The notes under the pieces were generated by a model, which was given only the letters and a program-made list of their open reading frames with translations, was not told the origin of the DNA and searched no databases. Shown here piece after piece: positions 1 to 8,667 of a stretch of DNA of 39,397 nucleotides. The first letter of the stretch is position 1, and the number at the start of each line of letters is the position of its first letter. Location of the stretch: assembly GCF_001636695.1 (NCBI RefSeq), contig NZ_LGEL01000051.1:1-39397 (forward strand), written 5' to 3'. A program made the position numbers and the translations under genes. This DNA is from Pedobacter panaciterrae (GTDB taxonomy: Bacteria > Bacteroidota > Bacteroidia > Sphingobacteriales > Sphingobacteriaceae).

Positions 1-19
1 AGATGTGTATAAGAGACAG
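1..19 (+). other. Tn5/Nextera mosaic-end adapter (artefact)
   Basis: The first 19 bases, AGATGTGTATAAGAGACAG, are exactly the hyperactive-Tn5 mosaic end used in Nextera tagmentation libraries. The reverse complement is found at the last 19 bases of the window. This is library sequence and not genomic. Biology starts at about base 20. Confidence 0.97.
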
Positions 20-50
20 TGCATAATCAGTTATGTAATTAACTATACTT

Positions 51-1004
51 ATGAATTTCTTCGATAAAACAGGAAAAATGGCATTAGGGAGCCGTTTAAG
101 ATTAATGACGGCAAAAATAACAGATGATGCCGCAAGGATATATGAGTTATACAATGTAGAGTTTTCACCAAAGTGGTTTCCTGTATTTTTTATTCTTTCG
201 GAAGATGGGGAAAAGACGATCACCGAAATAGCCAATGAAATCGGACACTCGCAACCGTCAGTTAGCAAAATCATCCAGGAGATGACTGTAGCTGGATTGG
301 TTCAGGAAAACCGGGAGTCGCCAGATAAACGACGAAATGTAGTAGCACTGACAAACAAAGGAACAGAGATTTCGAAGCAGATCAAGATTCAATGTACCGA
401 TGTGGATGCTGCAATTGAAGGCATCATTTCTGAAGCCAGACACAACTTATGGGAAGCCATTGAAGAATGGGAATTTCTACTGGATGAGAAATCACTACTT
501 AGAAGAGTGCAAGAACAGAAAAAACTTCGCGAAAGTAAAGATGTACGAATAGTAGAATATGGAGATCAATATCAGGAAGTTTTCAGAGCACTAAATGAAG
601 AATGGATTTCTACATATTTTAAAATGGAGGAAGCGGACTACAAAGCTTTAGATAATCCTAAAACATATATTCTGGACAAAGGTGGAAAAATACTTGTTGC
701 ACTGTACAACAATGAACCTGTTGGTGTTTGTGCGCTAATAAAAATGAACGATCCAGATTACGACTTTGAACTGGCAAAAATGGCTGTCTCACCTAAAATT
801 CAAGGTAAAAGCATTGGCTATCTACTTGGGCAGGCTATTGTTAGTGCAGCTAAAGATTTAGGTGCATCTAAAATATACCTGGAAAGCAATACCCTTTTAA
901 AACCTGCAATCAGTTTATATCAAAAATTAGGATTCAAAAAAGTAGTGGGCAGATCCACCCCTTACGAACGGTGCAATATTCAAATGGAATTGAAAATCAA
1001 CTAA
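51..1004 (+). CDS. MarR-family regulator fused to a GNAT N-acetyltransferase
   Basis: 317 residues in two domains. Residues about 25-150 form a MarR-type winged helix; the segment around residues 60-100 has the recognition helix (IGHSQPSVSKII) and a wing with SPDKRRNVVALT. Residues about 165-315 form a GNAT fold with the acetyl-CoA loop QGKSIGYLLG and a C-terminal segment ending LYQKLGFKKV. MarR-GNAT fusions are common in Bacteroidota; the ligand and acetyl acceptor cannot be read from sequence. The start ATG is only about 30 bases from the adapter, so the promoter is probably cut off by the contig edge. The downstream cupin follows closely (start at 1019) and may be co-transcribed. Confidence 0.85.
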   Translation: MNFFDKTGKMALGSRLRLMTAKITDDAARIYELYNVEFSPKWFPVFFILSEDGEKTITEIANEIGHSQPSVSKIIQEMTVAGLVQENRESPDKRRNVVALTNKGTEISKQIKIQCTDVDAAIEGIISEARHNLWEAIEEWEFLLDEKSLLRRVQEQKKLRESKDVRIVEYGDQYQEVFRALNEEWISTYFKMEEADYKALDNPKTYILDKGGKILVALYNNEPVGVCALIKMNDPDYDFELAKMAVSPKIQGKSIGYLLGQAIVSAAKDLGASKIYLESNTLLKPAISLYQKLGFKKVVGRSTPYERCNIQMELKIN

Positions 1005-1018
1005 AAACTTTGAAGAAT

Positions 1019-1342
1019 ATGAAAAATGTAGTAAAAAAAGAAAACGCCGTCTCAAAACAATTTTTAGGAGTTGACTTTTTGGTTCTATCTATCGGAACCG
1101 AGTCAATGGTTACAAAGATGTTGTATAAATCAACAGACTTTGTTCCATTTCATAAACATCCAAATGAGCAGAATGGTTATGTTATTTCTGGTCAATACAA
1201 ATTGAAATTTGGCGACAAAGAATTCCTGTTAACAGAGGGAGATACTTATTCGATTCCAGCCAATGTTGAGCATTCAATTGAAATTATTGAACGCGGGGAA
1301 GTTGTTGATGTATTTACACCAATTAGGCAGGATTATCTGTAG
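1019..1342 (+). CDS. Small single-domain cupin protein
   Basis: 107 residues from ATG 1019. A GTG at 971 in the same frame would overlap the 3' end of the MarR-GNAT gene; ATG 1019, 14 bases after that gene's stop, is preferred because it starts MKNVVKKE just ahead of the fold. Cupin_2-like features: FHKHPNEQNGYVISG (His-x-His plus Glu, metal-binding half one), then the glycine-rich turn LTEGDTYSIPANVEHSIE with a second-half histidine. Small proteins of this type bind a metal and often sense or modify a small ligand; no substrate is evident. Probably in an operon with the preceding regulator. Confidence 0.75.
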   Translation: MKNVVKKENAVSKQFLGVDFLVLSIGTESMVTKMLYKSTDFVPFHKHPNEQNGYVISGQYKLKFGDKEFLLTEGDTYSIPANVEHSIEIIERGEVVDVFTPIRQDYL

Positions 1343-1478
1343 GAACCACAGAAATAGCACTGATATACAGCCAAATGAACGAAATGAATATTGACATTAA
1401 AAACTGCTTTGGTTATATTTAAGAAAGCCAAATATCGCAGAAACAATAAATTAATATATTATTCACTCGTTAATTACT

Positions 1479-1796
1479 ATGATTATGAAAAAGACAATCA
1501 TTTTGGCAGGGATATTAGCCTTGGGATTAATTGCCGCGGTTACCATTCCATCAGTAGCACAGTCAGTAGGTGACAAAATTGAAAAAACAGCAAAAAAGGT
1601 AGGCAACAAAACTGCTGAAGTTGCTTCAAAAGGAGCCTCAAAAGTTGCCGACAAAGTCTGGGAAGGCAAAATGGCTCCAGATGGGACAGATGTATATATA
1701 AATGGTAAAAACCGCAAATATTACGTCAACAAAAAAGGGAAAAAAGTATATCTGAAAGCTTCGCAAATCAAAGACAGACCTGCAAAAAAAAGCTAA
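1479..1796 (+). CDS. Small secreted or membrane-anchored basic protein, unidentified
   Basis: 105 residues. An N-terminal hydrophobic stretch (residues about 5-27, IILAGILALGLIAAVTIPSVAQS) is a signal peptide or single anchor. Next comes an amphipathic Ala/Lys-rich segment (about 30-62: repeated VGDKIEKTAKKVGNKTAEVASKG-like heptads) and a C-terminal tail with two similar lysine/tyrosine strands (VYINGKNRKYYVNKKGKKVY). I do not recognise a characterised family. ATG 1485 is an alternative start two codons in. It is followed by two hairpins and a convergent gene. Confidence 0.65.
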   Translation: MIMKKTIILAGILALGLIAAVTIPSVAQSVGDKIEKTAKKVGNKTAEVASKGASKVADKVWEGKMAPDGTDVYINGKNRKYYVNKKGKKVYLKASQIKDRPAKKS

Positions 1797-1805
1797 CATA
1801 AATAT

Positions 1806-1844
1806 AACCTCATTATTTGCGACTTGATTGCATATAATGAGGTT
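1806..1844. terminator. Inverted repeat downstream of the small secreted protein
   Basis: AACCTCATTAT (1806-1816) pairs with ATAATGAGGTT (1834-1844) around a 17-base loop. It lies 10 bases after the stop of the plus-strand gene and just before a second hairpin. It is weakly terminator-like because no T-run follows immediately. Confidence 0.45.
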
Positions 1845-1854
1845 AAATAAGTTT

Positions 1855-1890
1855 AAATGCCCTTCTCAATTTTTTGAAAGGGCATTTTAT
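1855..1890. terminator. Bidirectional intrinsic terminator between convergent genes
   Basis: AAATGCCCTT (1855-1864) pairs perfectly with AAGGGCATTT (1878-1887), with A/T tracts on both sides. It sits between the plus-strand gene ending at 1796 and the minus-strand gene whose stop is at 1904, so it can serve both. Confidence 0.8.
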
Positions 1891-1903
1891 ATTATTCCCA
1901 GTC

Positions 1904-2788
1904 TTAAAGATTAAAAACCTGTGCGAATTCAACTGCAAAATCCTCCAGTTTAATTTTTCCAGATGACGAAGGTTTATTGTTAAAATAGTGTTCAAATAAC
2001 TTGCGACTCCTAATTGCATCGCCCATTTCCACATAACTTTTAGCCATTACTTCTGGAAGACCAGCTTGAAGCATACCTTGCAGCGCATCTTCATCAGTAA
2101 ATTCTATCCAGGGAAGCTCTGGCTTGCCAATAGCAGTACCCAATACACTTGCTAAATTTCCGGCAGTACTTTCATCGCTGGATATATAGCGTATACTCTT
2201 GTCTGTAAATGTCTGCTGTAATTCCTCTGCGGCTACGGCTGCAATATCTTTTGGATGTACTAACACTAATGGTGTTTCTGCATCATAATTTGAACCAAGG
2301 ATACCAGCATGTTTAATCATATCGATATTCCCTAGTAAATTGATGTAAAAATATGCCGGACGCAAATGTTTAACTGCTACACCATCAAGTTTACTATAAG
2401 TTTGTTCTACATCATGTAGCCCTGCAATAGGACCTGTGCCACCATCTAAATGCGCACCAATGCTACTTAGATTCACCACTCGTTTAACTCCTGAATTCTT
2501 AATTGCTTCAGCATATTTTTTACCAGTGTTAGAAATAAACTCCCTGATGTCCGGAGTTCCAAAATTTGGCGGCACCATGGTATAGATTGCGTCTTTTCCT
2601 GAAAAAGTTGTTGTTAGAAAATCAACATCCTCCACTGAGCCGATAGCTGCTGTTGCACCAAGTTCTTCAATAGATTTAATCTTTTCTTCACTACTGCTGA
2701 TAATGGTAACCTGATGTCCGGCTGCTATTAGAATTTCTGCAAGTGGTTTACTAATATTTCCAAGTGATCCTGTGATTGTAAAATTCAT
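1904..2788 (-). CDS. NmrA-like NAD(P)-binding oxidoreductase (SDR superfamily)
   Basis: 294 residues. The N-terminus has the dinucleotide-binding beta-alpha-beta unit MNFTITGSLGNISKPLAEIL with an atypical-SDR glycine motif, followed by GHQVTIISSS at the end of beta-2. This is the NmrA / quinone-oxidoreductase-2-like (azoreductase-like) subgroup. Members either reduce quinones and azo compounds or act as redox-sensing NAD(P) binders. The gene is divergent from an HxlR-family regulator across 81 bp, the classic layout in which HxlR controls a detoxification oxidoreductase. Predicted cytoplasmic. Confidence 0.85.
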   Translation of the reverse strand: MNFTITGSLGNISKPLAEILIAAGHQVTIISSSEEKIKSIEELGATAAIGSVEDVDFLTTTFSGKDAIYTMVPPNFGTPDIREFISNTGKKYAEAIKNSGVKRVVNLSSIGAHLDGGTGPIAGLHDVEQTYSKLDGVAVKHLRPAYFYINLLGNIDMIKHAGILGSNYDAETPLVLVHPKDIAAVAAEELQQTFTDKSIRYISSDESTAGNLASVLGTAIGKPELPWIEFTDEDALQGMLQAGLPEVMAKSYVEMGDAIRSRKLFEHYFNNKPSSSGKIKLEDFAVEFAQVFNL

Positions 2789-2814
2789 AGTTATTTATTT
2801 TAAAATGTTGAATA

Positions 2815-2853
2815 CAAAGGTATATTTGTACTTACTTTTATACAAGTACTTAC
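2815..2853. promoter_or_regulatory. Overlapping divergent promoters with candidate HxlR operator
   Basis: A minus-strand -7 box TACCTTTG (2822-2815) has a TTG 20 bases upstream (2845-2843). A plus-strand -7 box TATATTTG (2821-2828) overlaps it. Both match the Bacteroidota TAnnTTTG consensus. Over the same bases lie direct repeats GTACTTAC (2828-2835 and 2846-2853), the palindrome AAGTACTT (2844-2851), and the inverted pair TTGTA/TACAA (2826-2830/2841-2845). A repressor bound here would block both genes. Operator assignment is inference from position and symmetry. Confidence 0.6.
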
Positions 2854-2869
2854 CCCAAAGTATGTAACT

Positions 2870-3229
2870 ATGACTGCGATTAAAGAAAATTCTACCCGTA
2901 ATTTTAACAAACAGATTTCCGCTGCCTCTTGCCCCGTTACCTATGTAATGAACAAAATTGGAGGTCATTGGAAACCCATTATATTGTATCATCTTTCCAA
3001 TGGACAGAAACGCTATAGTGAATTAAAGCGTGCAATTCCTGAGATCACAGAAAAGATGCTAATCCAACATTTAAAGCAATTACAGGAAGATAACCTGGTA
3101 CTAAGAACTGCAGAACCTGTTGTTCCTCCATTTGTGGTTTATTCATTGACCAGGGCAGGTGCAAAATTGCAGCCGGTTCTGGATGCCATGGCTATCTGGG
3201 GGCTGGATGATATGGGACAAAGTGAATAA
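2870..3229 (+). CDS. HxlR-family winged-helix transcriptional regulator
   Basis: 119 residues, the usual size. Shows the family signature: Cys21 in SCPVTYVMNKIGGHWKPIIL, then a helix-turn-helix (RYSELKRAIPEITEKMLIQHLKQL) and a wing (PVVPPFVVYSLT). HxlR proteins with a conserved Cys near the N-terminus commonly sense electrophiles, aldehydes or quinones by thiol chemistry. Divergent from the NmrA-like oxidoreductase, which is its most likely target; it probably also represses itself through the shared operator. Confidence 0.92.
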   Translation: MTAIKENSTRNFNKQISAASCPVTYVMNKIGGHWKPIILYHLSNGQKRYSELKRAIPEITEKMLIQHLKQLQEDNLVLRTAEPVVPPFVVYSLTRAGAKLQPVLDAMAIWGLDDMGQSE

Positions 3230-3379
3230 TTAATGGCTCCCCATGCAGTTAGCATAGTAATGATATCTTCTTCTTTTAATGGGCCGGTGATTTGGCTTTT
3301 ACAAAACTCCAGGTATTCTGTTTCGGTCATAAGCCCTAAATTTATTAACTTACCATTCTCCGTACAAATTAAACTAAAA

Positions 3380-3403
3380 AAAACTTCCCATAAGGGAAGT
3401 TTT
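3380..3403 (-). terminator. Strong intrinsic terminator of the PUL transcript
   Basis: AAAACTTCCC and GGGAAGTTTT form a perfect 10-bp stem around the loop ATAA. Read on the minus strand the hairpin is followed by a run of T (complement of the A-run at 3376-3383). It lies about 50 bases after the stop of the GH109-type gene and marks the 3' end of the nine-gene locus. Confidence 0.9.
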
Positions 3404-3449
3404 GCGCAATACCTGACAGGGCTTACTTTACTTTTTGCTTAACTATACA

Positions 3450-4799
3450 TTAAAAACCACTGTTATCCAAAGCAAATACATTTTTGGAGTCTTTCCATTT
3501 CCCTTTCGTAAAATCAGGAAACTCCTGTGGCATATTGCCTTCTTTTATCGACTTTTCGGAAAGAGGCGTAATCACGCTCATCGTTAATGAGTCGTAAATA
3601 TCTATTGGGGTTTGTCTTTTATGTTTAACAGACTCCACAAAAGCATTAAATACAAACCAGTCCATTCCGCCATGGCCAGCACCATCAGCCTGATGTTCAT
3701 ATTTTTTCCACAATGGATGGTCGTATTTATCTAACCATACCTTAGCCTTGTCCCATTCGTCATATGTTCCGGCTTTACCTTCTATGTAGATAGAATCGGC
3801 AACATCCATCCACAAGCCTTCAGTACCTTGTACCCTAAATCCCAAAGAGTAAGGTCTTGGTAAATGTGTATCATGAGTTAACGTTACTGTCTCACCATTT
3901 GCACAGTTCAGCATTGTAGTAACCAGATCCCCATTTTTAAAGTCTACCGAAAGATTTTTATTTCCGGGAGAAACCTTCTCGATATAATGGTGCAAACCCC
4001 TAGATTTTGATGCGAACGACACGAGGTTCGTAAATTGGTTTCCTCTATTGATGTTGATATAATTCATAATCGGACCAGCACCATGAGTTGGATAAATATC
4101 TCCATTTCTATCGGCATTCCACTGTGTCCGCCATTGCGCCTCACCAACAGTATTTGGGCCAAATTCTCCACCCTTTCCATTAAAGTTTACTCCATCGTTA
4201 AACAAAACACCTCTTAGATCATGTTGATACCCACCTTCTAAATGAATCAGTTCTCCGAAAATATTATTCCTAACCATATTCAATACAGCAAGAACATCGC
4301 GGCGATAGCAGACATTTTCAAGAGTCATATAAGGCATATTTGTCTCCTCATAAACCTTTAGGATGTCCCAATGATCTTCTACTGTAATACCTGCAATGAC
4401 TTCACAACCTACATATTTTCCGGCTTTCATAGCATTAATAGCTTGTTCCTTATGGAATTCCCATGGTGTAGCAATGATCACTGCATCTATATCTTTACGC
4501 TCGAGTAATTTTTTATAGGCATCAATCCCTCCGGTATATTCTGCAGGAAGCTTCTTGCCCGCTTTTACAAACTGTGCCCGGCAATACTTTAAAGAGCTCT
4601 CCTGAGTGTCACAAATAGCGGTTATTTCAACGTCAGAACGAAGGAGCCCTTCGCTTATATGATTTCTACCCCTCAAACCCACACCAATATAACCTAACCG
4701 CACCTTATCTTTCGCTTTTGCAAATAAGACTTCAGATGGCATTAAAGTAAGTCCTGCCAATCCTACAAATCCATTGGCACAAAAATGTCTTCTATTCAT
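3450..4799 (-). CDS. GH109-type NAD-dependent glycosidase (Gfo/Idh/MocA fold), probable alpha-N-acetylgalactosaminidase
   Basis: 449 residues. An export leader with twin arginines (MNRRHF, then a hydrophobic stretch to about residue 27) is followed by a Rossmann domain starting VRLGYIGVGLRGRNH (about 33-47) and a Gfo/Idh/MocA C-terminal sheet domain. Two pairs match the GH109 active-site pattern of Elizabethkingia NagA (Tyr-x-His and Tyr-x2-His about 45 residues apart): Tyr191/His193 in GGYQHDLR and Tyr236/His239 in GDIYPTHGAGP. GH109 enzymes cleave alpha-GalNAc by transient NAD-dependent oxidation. It is last in the locus, 4 bp after a sugar-kinase-like gene, so it probably releases the aminosugar that the kinase handles. 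A generic periplasmic oxidoreductase is the alternative. Confidence 0.85.
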   Translation of the reverse strand: MNRRHFCANGFVGLAGLTLMPSEVLFAKAKDKVRLGYIGVGLRGRNHISEGLLRSDVEITAICDTQESSLKYCRAQFVKAGKKLPAEYTGGIDAYKKLLERKDIDAVIIATPWEFHKEQAINAMKAGKYVGCEVIAGITVEDHWDILKVYEETNMPYMTLENVCYRRDVLAVLNMVRNNIFGELIHLEGGYQHDLRGVLFNDGVNFNGKGGEFGPNTVGEAQWRTQWNADRNGDIYPTHGAGPIMNYININRGNQFTNLVSFASKSRGLHHYIEKVSPGNKNLSVDFKNGDLVTTMLNCANGETVTLTHDTHLPRPYSLGFRVQGTEGLWMDVADSIYIEGKAGTYDEWDKAKVWLDKYDHPLWKKYEHQADGAGHGGMDWFVFNAFVESVKHKRQTPIDIYDSLTMSVITPLSEKSIKEGNMPQEFPDFTKGKWKDSKNVFALDNSGF

Positions 4800-4803
4800 G
4801 ATT

Positions 4804-5928
4804 TTAATTGTTAATTAACTGATGTTTTTTCGCTTCTTTAAATATCCTTTTTTCAATTGTTTCTGAATGCTCAAATAGTTCCTTTAGCAATTGCAGCTGT
4901 GCTCTGGTACGCTGAAGGTTATGATGAGTGGATTCGATTTTATAATACTTGTCCCCATTGAGGTAGTCCGTTAGAAATCTTATGGCCTGCATATAAGGCA
5001 GTAAAAATACTCCCTTAATCAAAGACCTCAGCTCCCATTCATTGATGAAATGCCCCGCCTCTTCCATATAACCTTTGGTATATGCATCAAATAGTGGAAG
5101 GTTCAACTTTATGTTTGACAATTCCTTCTCATCCTCAGCACTTCTATTAATAATCGTTCGGATGGCGTCACCAAAATCGTACGCTACATAGCCAGCCATT
5201 ACCGTATCCAGATCTATGACACATTGGGCCTTGTCATCTAAATTTAACAGTACATTGTTAAATTTGGTGTCATAATGGATCACGCGCCTGGGCAAAGTAA
5301 GCAGCTGTTCATCCTCCTGAAAAAACAACATGGATTTGGAACTGGCCGCTATAGTTTCTAGCTCTGTGGATACCAGTAGAACACGGCCAAGCGGGTCCTC
5401 AGCTATTGCCTGATCCAATTGTTCCAGTCTTTTTCCGATATGATGAAAATCAGGAATGACCTCATGCATCACCTCCGGAGAAAGATCACAAAGCATGGCC
5501 TGAAATTTCCCGAAGGCCTTTCCACCTTCATAAGCCTGTTGTTCTGTTTCAACAATATCATAAGTTTTGGTATTCTTTAAAAAATGGCACATCCGCCAAT
5601 ATTGCCCATTGCTATCCTGATAAAAATAAGGCCCATCTTTGGTAGCAACAAGTGTCATTACCTCTTTTTGAGGGTCTCCCTTACCCGAAGTGATCATTTG
5701 GTTTTTAAGGTGCGTAATAACCCTGCACATGTTTTCTGTGAGCTTGGGTACATCTTTAAACACCTGATGGTTGATCTTTTGAAGCAAATAATCATGCTCC
5801 TCACTAAAAAGGTTCTTTAGACGATAGGTGTCATTAATATGCCCTGTACCATAAGACTTGATAGAGGAGATATCAACATGACATTTAAATTTAGACGTAA
5901 TTTCAAATAAATTTTCTATTCTTTTCAA
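4804..5928 (-). CDS. APH-fold sugar kinase, N-acetylhexosamine 1-kinase-like
   Basis: 374 residues, phosphotransferase enzyme family (aminoglycoside-phosphotransferase/choline-kinase fold). Visible motifs: nucleotide loop YGTGHINDTY (about 26-35), catalytic loop HYDTKFNNVL (His218, Asp220, Asn225) and metal-binding IDLDT (Asp239/Asp241). This length and motif set fit NahK-like N-acetylhexosamine 1-kinases, which phosphorylate the anomeric position of GlcNAc or GalNAc. Pairing with the GH109-type gene 4 bp downstream supports an aminosugar substrate (inference). Cytoplasmic, no signal peptide. Confidence 0.75.
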   Translation of the reverse strand: MKRIENLFEITSKFKCHVDISSIKSYGTGHINDTYRLKNLFSEEHDYLLQKINHQVFKDVPKLTENMCRVITHLKNQMITSGKGDPQKEVMTLVATKDGPYFYQDSNGQYWRMCHFLKNTKTYDIVETEQQAYEGGKAFGKFQAMLCDLSPEVMHEVIPDFHHIGKRLEQLDQAIAEDPLGRVLLVSTELETIAASSKSMLFFQEDEQLLTLPRRVIHYDTKFNNVLLNLDDKAQCVIDLDTVMAGYVAYDFGDAIRTIINRSAEDEKELSNIKLNLPLFDAYTKGYMEEAGHFINEWELRSLIKGVFLLPYMQAIRFLTDYLNGDKYYKIESTHHNLQRTRAQLQLLKELFEHSETIEKRIFKEAKKHQLINN

Positions 5929-5961
5929 AATAAAACAGTTAAGATTAATGGATAATATTAA

Positions 5962-7512
5962 TTATTGAACTTTTATGGAATGCTTTAACTTATTATAACC
6001 TGTTGCCGCTTCCCAAATGTCATTATTGGCTAAGCGGATACTAAACTCCGGCTTTGCTGCAATACTTGCGTAGGCATCAGGCAGGCTCAATAACATTTCA
6101 TAATCACCAGCAGGAAAATCAGAGGGGATCTTAATGCTTTCTGTTATTTTATTATCACCACTATACCATTTCCTAACGTCGGCAGCCATATCGAATGATT
6201 TTACTTCGTTTGTTTTGGTGTTTCGCAGCAGCAGTTTTGCGGGCCGTTTATTGTAAGGCGATGCATAACCTGCATTTTTGATATTCAATACAAGGTTTAG
6301 ATCAGTACCTTTAACCACATTATCTGGCAGCAGTGCGCTTTGTAGCACAAAACGATAACCAAGGTTGCGCTTAATATTATCCATACAACCTCCATCCTGC
6401 CAATCGTTATTAACATCCGTATTGTAATGAGCATTAATAAAACTATAGTGTAATGCTGCAAATTCCGCCTGTATTTTCCCAGCCGGTTCGCAATCGTTGG
6501 CTGGACTGTAATCGTTAGAGCAGGTTTCACCACCTACAACTACAAACTTGCTATCTGCTTTAAAATAATCTTTTAATGTATTAAGTACTGTGCCATCAGA
6601 TGTACGTGGGCTTGAGCTGTTACCATAATCCTCATAAGTGCCAAAATCGTTAGCACTGGCCATGAAACAATCGTTATGATGACCTAAGCGGGCAATATCT
6701 GTTCCGGTAAATGCACCACTTTCCGTTAATGGAGCAGAAGTAAGGGCTGAATTGACCCCATAAAGATAGCGTTGCTTTAATTGCGGGTACCGTAGCTGTA
6801 TCATCCGATCAGCAGGTAAAGCATCAAGCATCGCTTTTATCACTTCTATCCTATCTCTCCAGTTATTGTCTGTCAGTCTGTTATCCTGACCACCGTTATT
6901 AGAAGCATCGCCAAAAAAATCGCTATAATATTGCTCGCCCCAGGTGCCAATAAATCCCAGCTGTACACAGGCAATCACATCAGCATTATCATGCAAAACA
7001 GGCTTAAGCTGTGCAATATGACTAAGAATGATAGCCTTTGGCGCATCACCATACTGCGGACAAATAAAACCTTCCGGGCAATTACCCGGCTTCGCAGTAG
7101 CCGTGTATACAAAACGCGGGATCAGTTTAACACCGACTGCACGCGCCGCTTCAAAATCCTTTTTAATATTGGTAAGGAATGATGCAGATATTGCTGTATT
7201 CACCACATCATCTAAAATATAATATCTAAAAACAAGTGTGCTTGATACTGTGTATTTTGCACTTTGGATAGACTGCGGCGAACGATAGCTTTTTAGTTCC
7301 GCCTCCGTTAATACGGTATAATTACTGGAGTGCACTTCAGAATAGCGATAAAAGCCACGCTCCGGGTTGGGAAAATCTTCGTTACTTTCTGTGTAGGTAA
7401 CGTTTATTTTTTCCACTTTAACCAGGTCAGTTTCCTTGTCCTTGCAGGAAACGAGAAGCAATGCTGCGCCTAAACAGGCTCGTATTGCATAGTCTGTATA
7501 TTTTTTGATCAT
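5962..7512 (-). CDS. DUF4874/DUF4832 lipoprotein, putative glycan-active protein
   Basis: 516 residues from the chosen ATG at 7512. A longer reading from 7590 is possible but overlaps the upstream gene and hides the leader. From 7512 the protein begins MIKKYTDYAIRACLGAALLL with lipobox LVSC, so it is a lipoprotein. The N-terminal half starts with the DUF4874 hallmark NPERGFYRYSE and has barrel-like strands (LVFRYYILDD, KLIPRFVY, CVQLGFIGTWGEQYYSD). The C-terminal half is DUF4832 with a beta-sandwich-like end. Both families are uncharacterised but recur in polysaccharide loci; the (beta/alpha)-barrel look and the acidic GTWGE segment suggest glycoside-hydrolase relatives (inference). Confidence 0.8.
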   Translation of the reverse strand: MIKKYTDYAIRACLGAALLLVSCKDKETDLVKVEKINVTYTESNEDFPNPERGFYRYSEVHSSNYTVLTEAELKSYRSPQSIQSAKYTVSSTLVFRYYILDDVVNTAISASFLTNIKKDFEAARAVGVKLIPRFVYTATAKPGNCPEGFICPQYGDAPKAIILSHIAQLKPVLHDNADVIACVQLGFIGTWGEQYYSDFFGDASNNGGQDNRLTDNNWRDRIEVIKAMLDALPADRMIQLRYPQLKQRYLYGVNSALTSAPLTESGAFTGTDIARLGHHNDCFMASANDFGTYEDYGNSSSPRTSDGTVLNTLKDYFKADSKFVVVGGETCSNDYSPANDCEPAGKIQAEFAALHYSFINAHYNTDVNNDWQDGGCMDNIKRNLGYRFVLQSALLPDNVVKGTDLNLVLNIKNAGYASPYNKRPAKLLLRNTKTNEVKSFDMAADVRKWYSGDNKITESIKIPSDFPAGDYEMLLSLPDAYASIAAKPEFSIRLANNDIWEAATGYNKLKHSIKVQ

Positions 7513-7531
7513 GATTATATTTTTGGTTAGT

Positions 7532-8656
7532 CTATAGTTTAAAAAAGATGTTTCGCTTATATAGCCAGTAACACAGGCCCCACTCGACAATTAGTACTGC
7601 TATGGCTGATACTACTGCAGCTATGTTTATTGGCATATTTAAGAACAGATGCAGTGCATCACCGGTGAAAATGGCGACTTTGGCATTCAGCCACTGCACG
7701 CCAACTGTTTCAAAGAACAGGTAAATAAATATGGCATTCATGCCAACTACGGTAAAGATCCAGGCATATTTTGTATTACATTTTACATCTACCAGCCAGT
7801 AAACAGCTGCCAAAATCAACAGCACCCATCCTGCCGATGTAAATGCAAACGAACTTGTACTAATGCGTTTAATGATAGGCGTAATACCTGAAAAATCCAG
7901 ACCGTAACCAATGACCAGGCCAATGATACCCGCTATAACCAAAGCCTTTATTTTGTAACCGATGGTTTTGTTTGAGATCAGCAGCTTACCCGCCAATACC
8001 CCCCAAATGGTGTGTGCAGCTGTAGGTATACAATTGATGGTTACCCAGCCATCGCTGTTTATTTTACCCATGAGCAAGGTATCGACATATGCACCAAAAT
8101 TTTTTCCTTCTGCAAAAGGCTGATCGAAACCTGGTATCATTGTGGTACGGTACAAAACTTCGGTAAGCACCAATAAACCGATACTGAAAGCAAATTGCCA
8201 CGCATAAGACTTATTAATGATTAAATACGCTAATACAATAGTGAACGACAATTGCGTTAACACATTCCAAAGTTCCCAAACGGGTTTACCTGCATAGATA
8301 CAATGCAGCGCCACCCCACATATGAAAAGTTTTACACTGCGGATAATTATGTGTTTAAAGTTACCGCTCCACCCCTGGCCTTTTGTCAGTTTACGATGGT
8401 AAGAAATATACATTGCGGTACCCGCCATGAACATAAATGCAGGTTGCACTAAGTCCCAAAAATGCAATCCGTGCCAGGGATGATGAAAGAACTGGCTAAT
8501 TAAACCAGTCCCGGAATGTGTAGGATCAATGTGCTTTATTGCTTCGTAGAGCATGCAGCTCTCCGCACAAAGCAGAATCATGATCATACCACGCATAACA
8601 TCTAAGGACACTAAGCGCCCATTAGCCAATTGATCAGCAGTTGAAATCTTTACCAT
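7532..8656 (-). CDS. NagX/HGSNAT-like multi-pass membrane acyltransferase (DUF5009 type)
   Basis: 374 residues with about ten hydrophobic segments. The start NGRLVSLDVMRGMIMILLC and the following HPWHGLHFWDLVQPAFMFMAG are typical of the COG4299 family related to lysosomal heparan-alpha-glucosaminide N-acetyltransferase. Bacterial members (NagX) cluster with aminosugar catabolic genes; they are proposed to acetylate glucosamine termini across the membrane or to help uptake, with little direct proof. Its place in this locus agrees with an aminosugar-containing substrate. The stop lies 19 bp before the next gene's start. Confidence 0.85.
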   Translation of the reverse strand: MVKISTADQLANGRLVSLDVMRGMIMILLCAESCMLYEAIKHIDPTHSGTGLISQFFHHPWHGLHFWDLVQPAFMFMAGTAMYISYHRKLTKGQGWSGNFKHIIIRSVKLFICGVALHCIYAGKPVWELWNVLTQLSFTIVLAYLIINKSYAWQFAFSIGLLVLTEVLYRTTMIPGFDQPFAEGKNFGAYVDTLLMGKINSDGWVTINCIPTAAHTIWGVLAGKLLISNKTIGYKIKALVIAGIIGLVIGYGLDFSGITPIIKRISTSSFAFTSAGWVLLILAAVYWLVDVKCNTKYAWIFTVVGMNAIFIYLFFETVGVQWLNAKVAIFTGDALHLFLNMPINIAAVVSAIAVLIVEWGLCYWLYKRNIFFKL

Positions 8657-8667
8657 AAGAATAATAA

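Noticed and set aside
3139-3330. Minus-strand open frame beginning MTETEYLEFCKSQI
   Set aside because: The first 33 codons look protein-like, but the rest is antisense to the HxlR gene and no promoter or family is visible. It could be the start of a truncated gene, but support is too thin.
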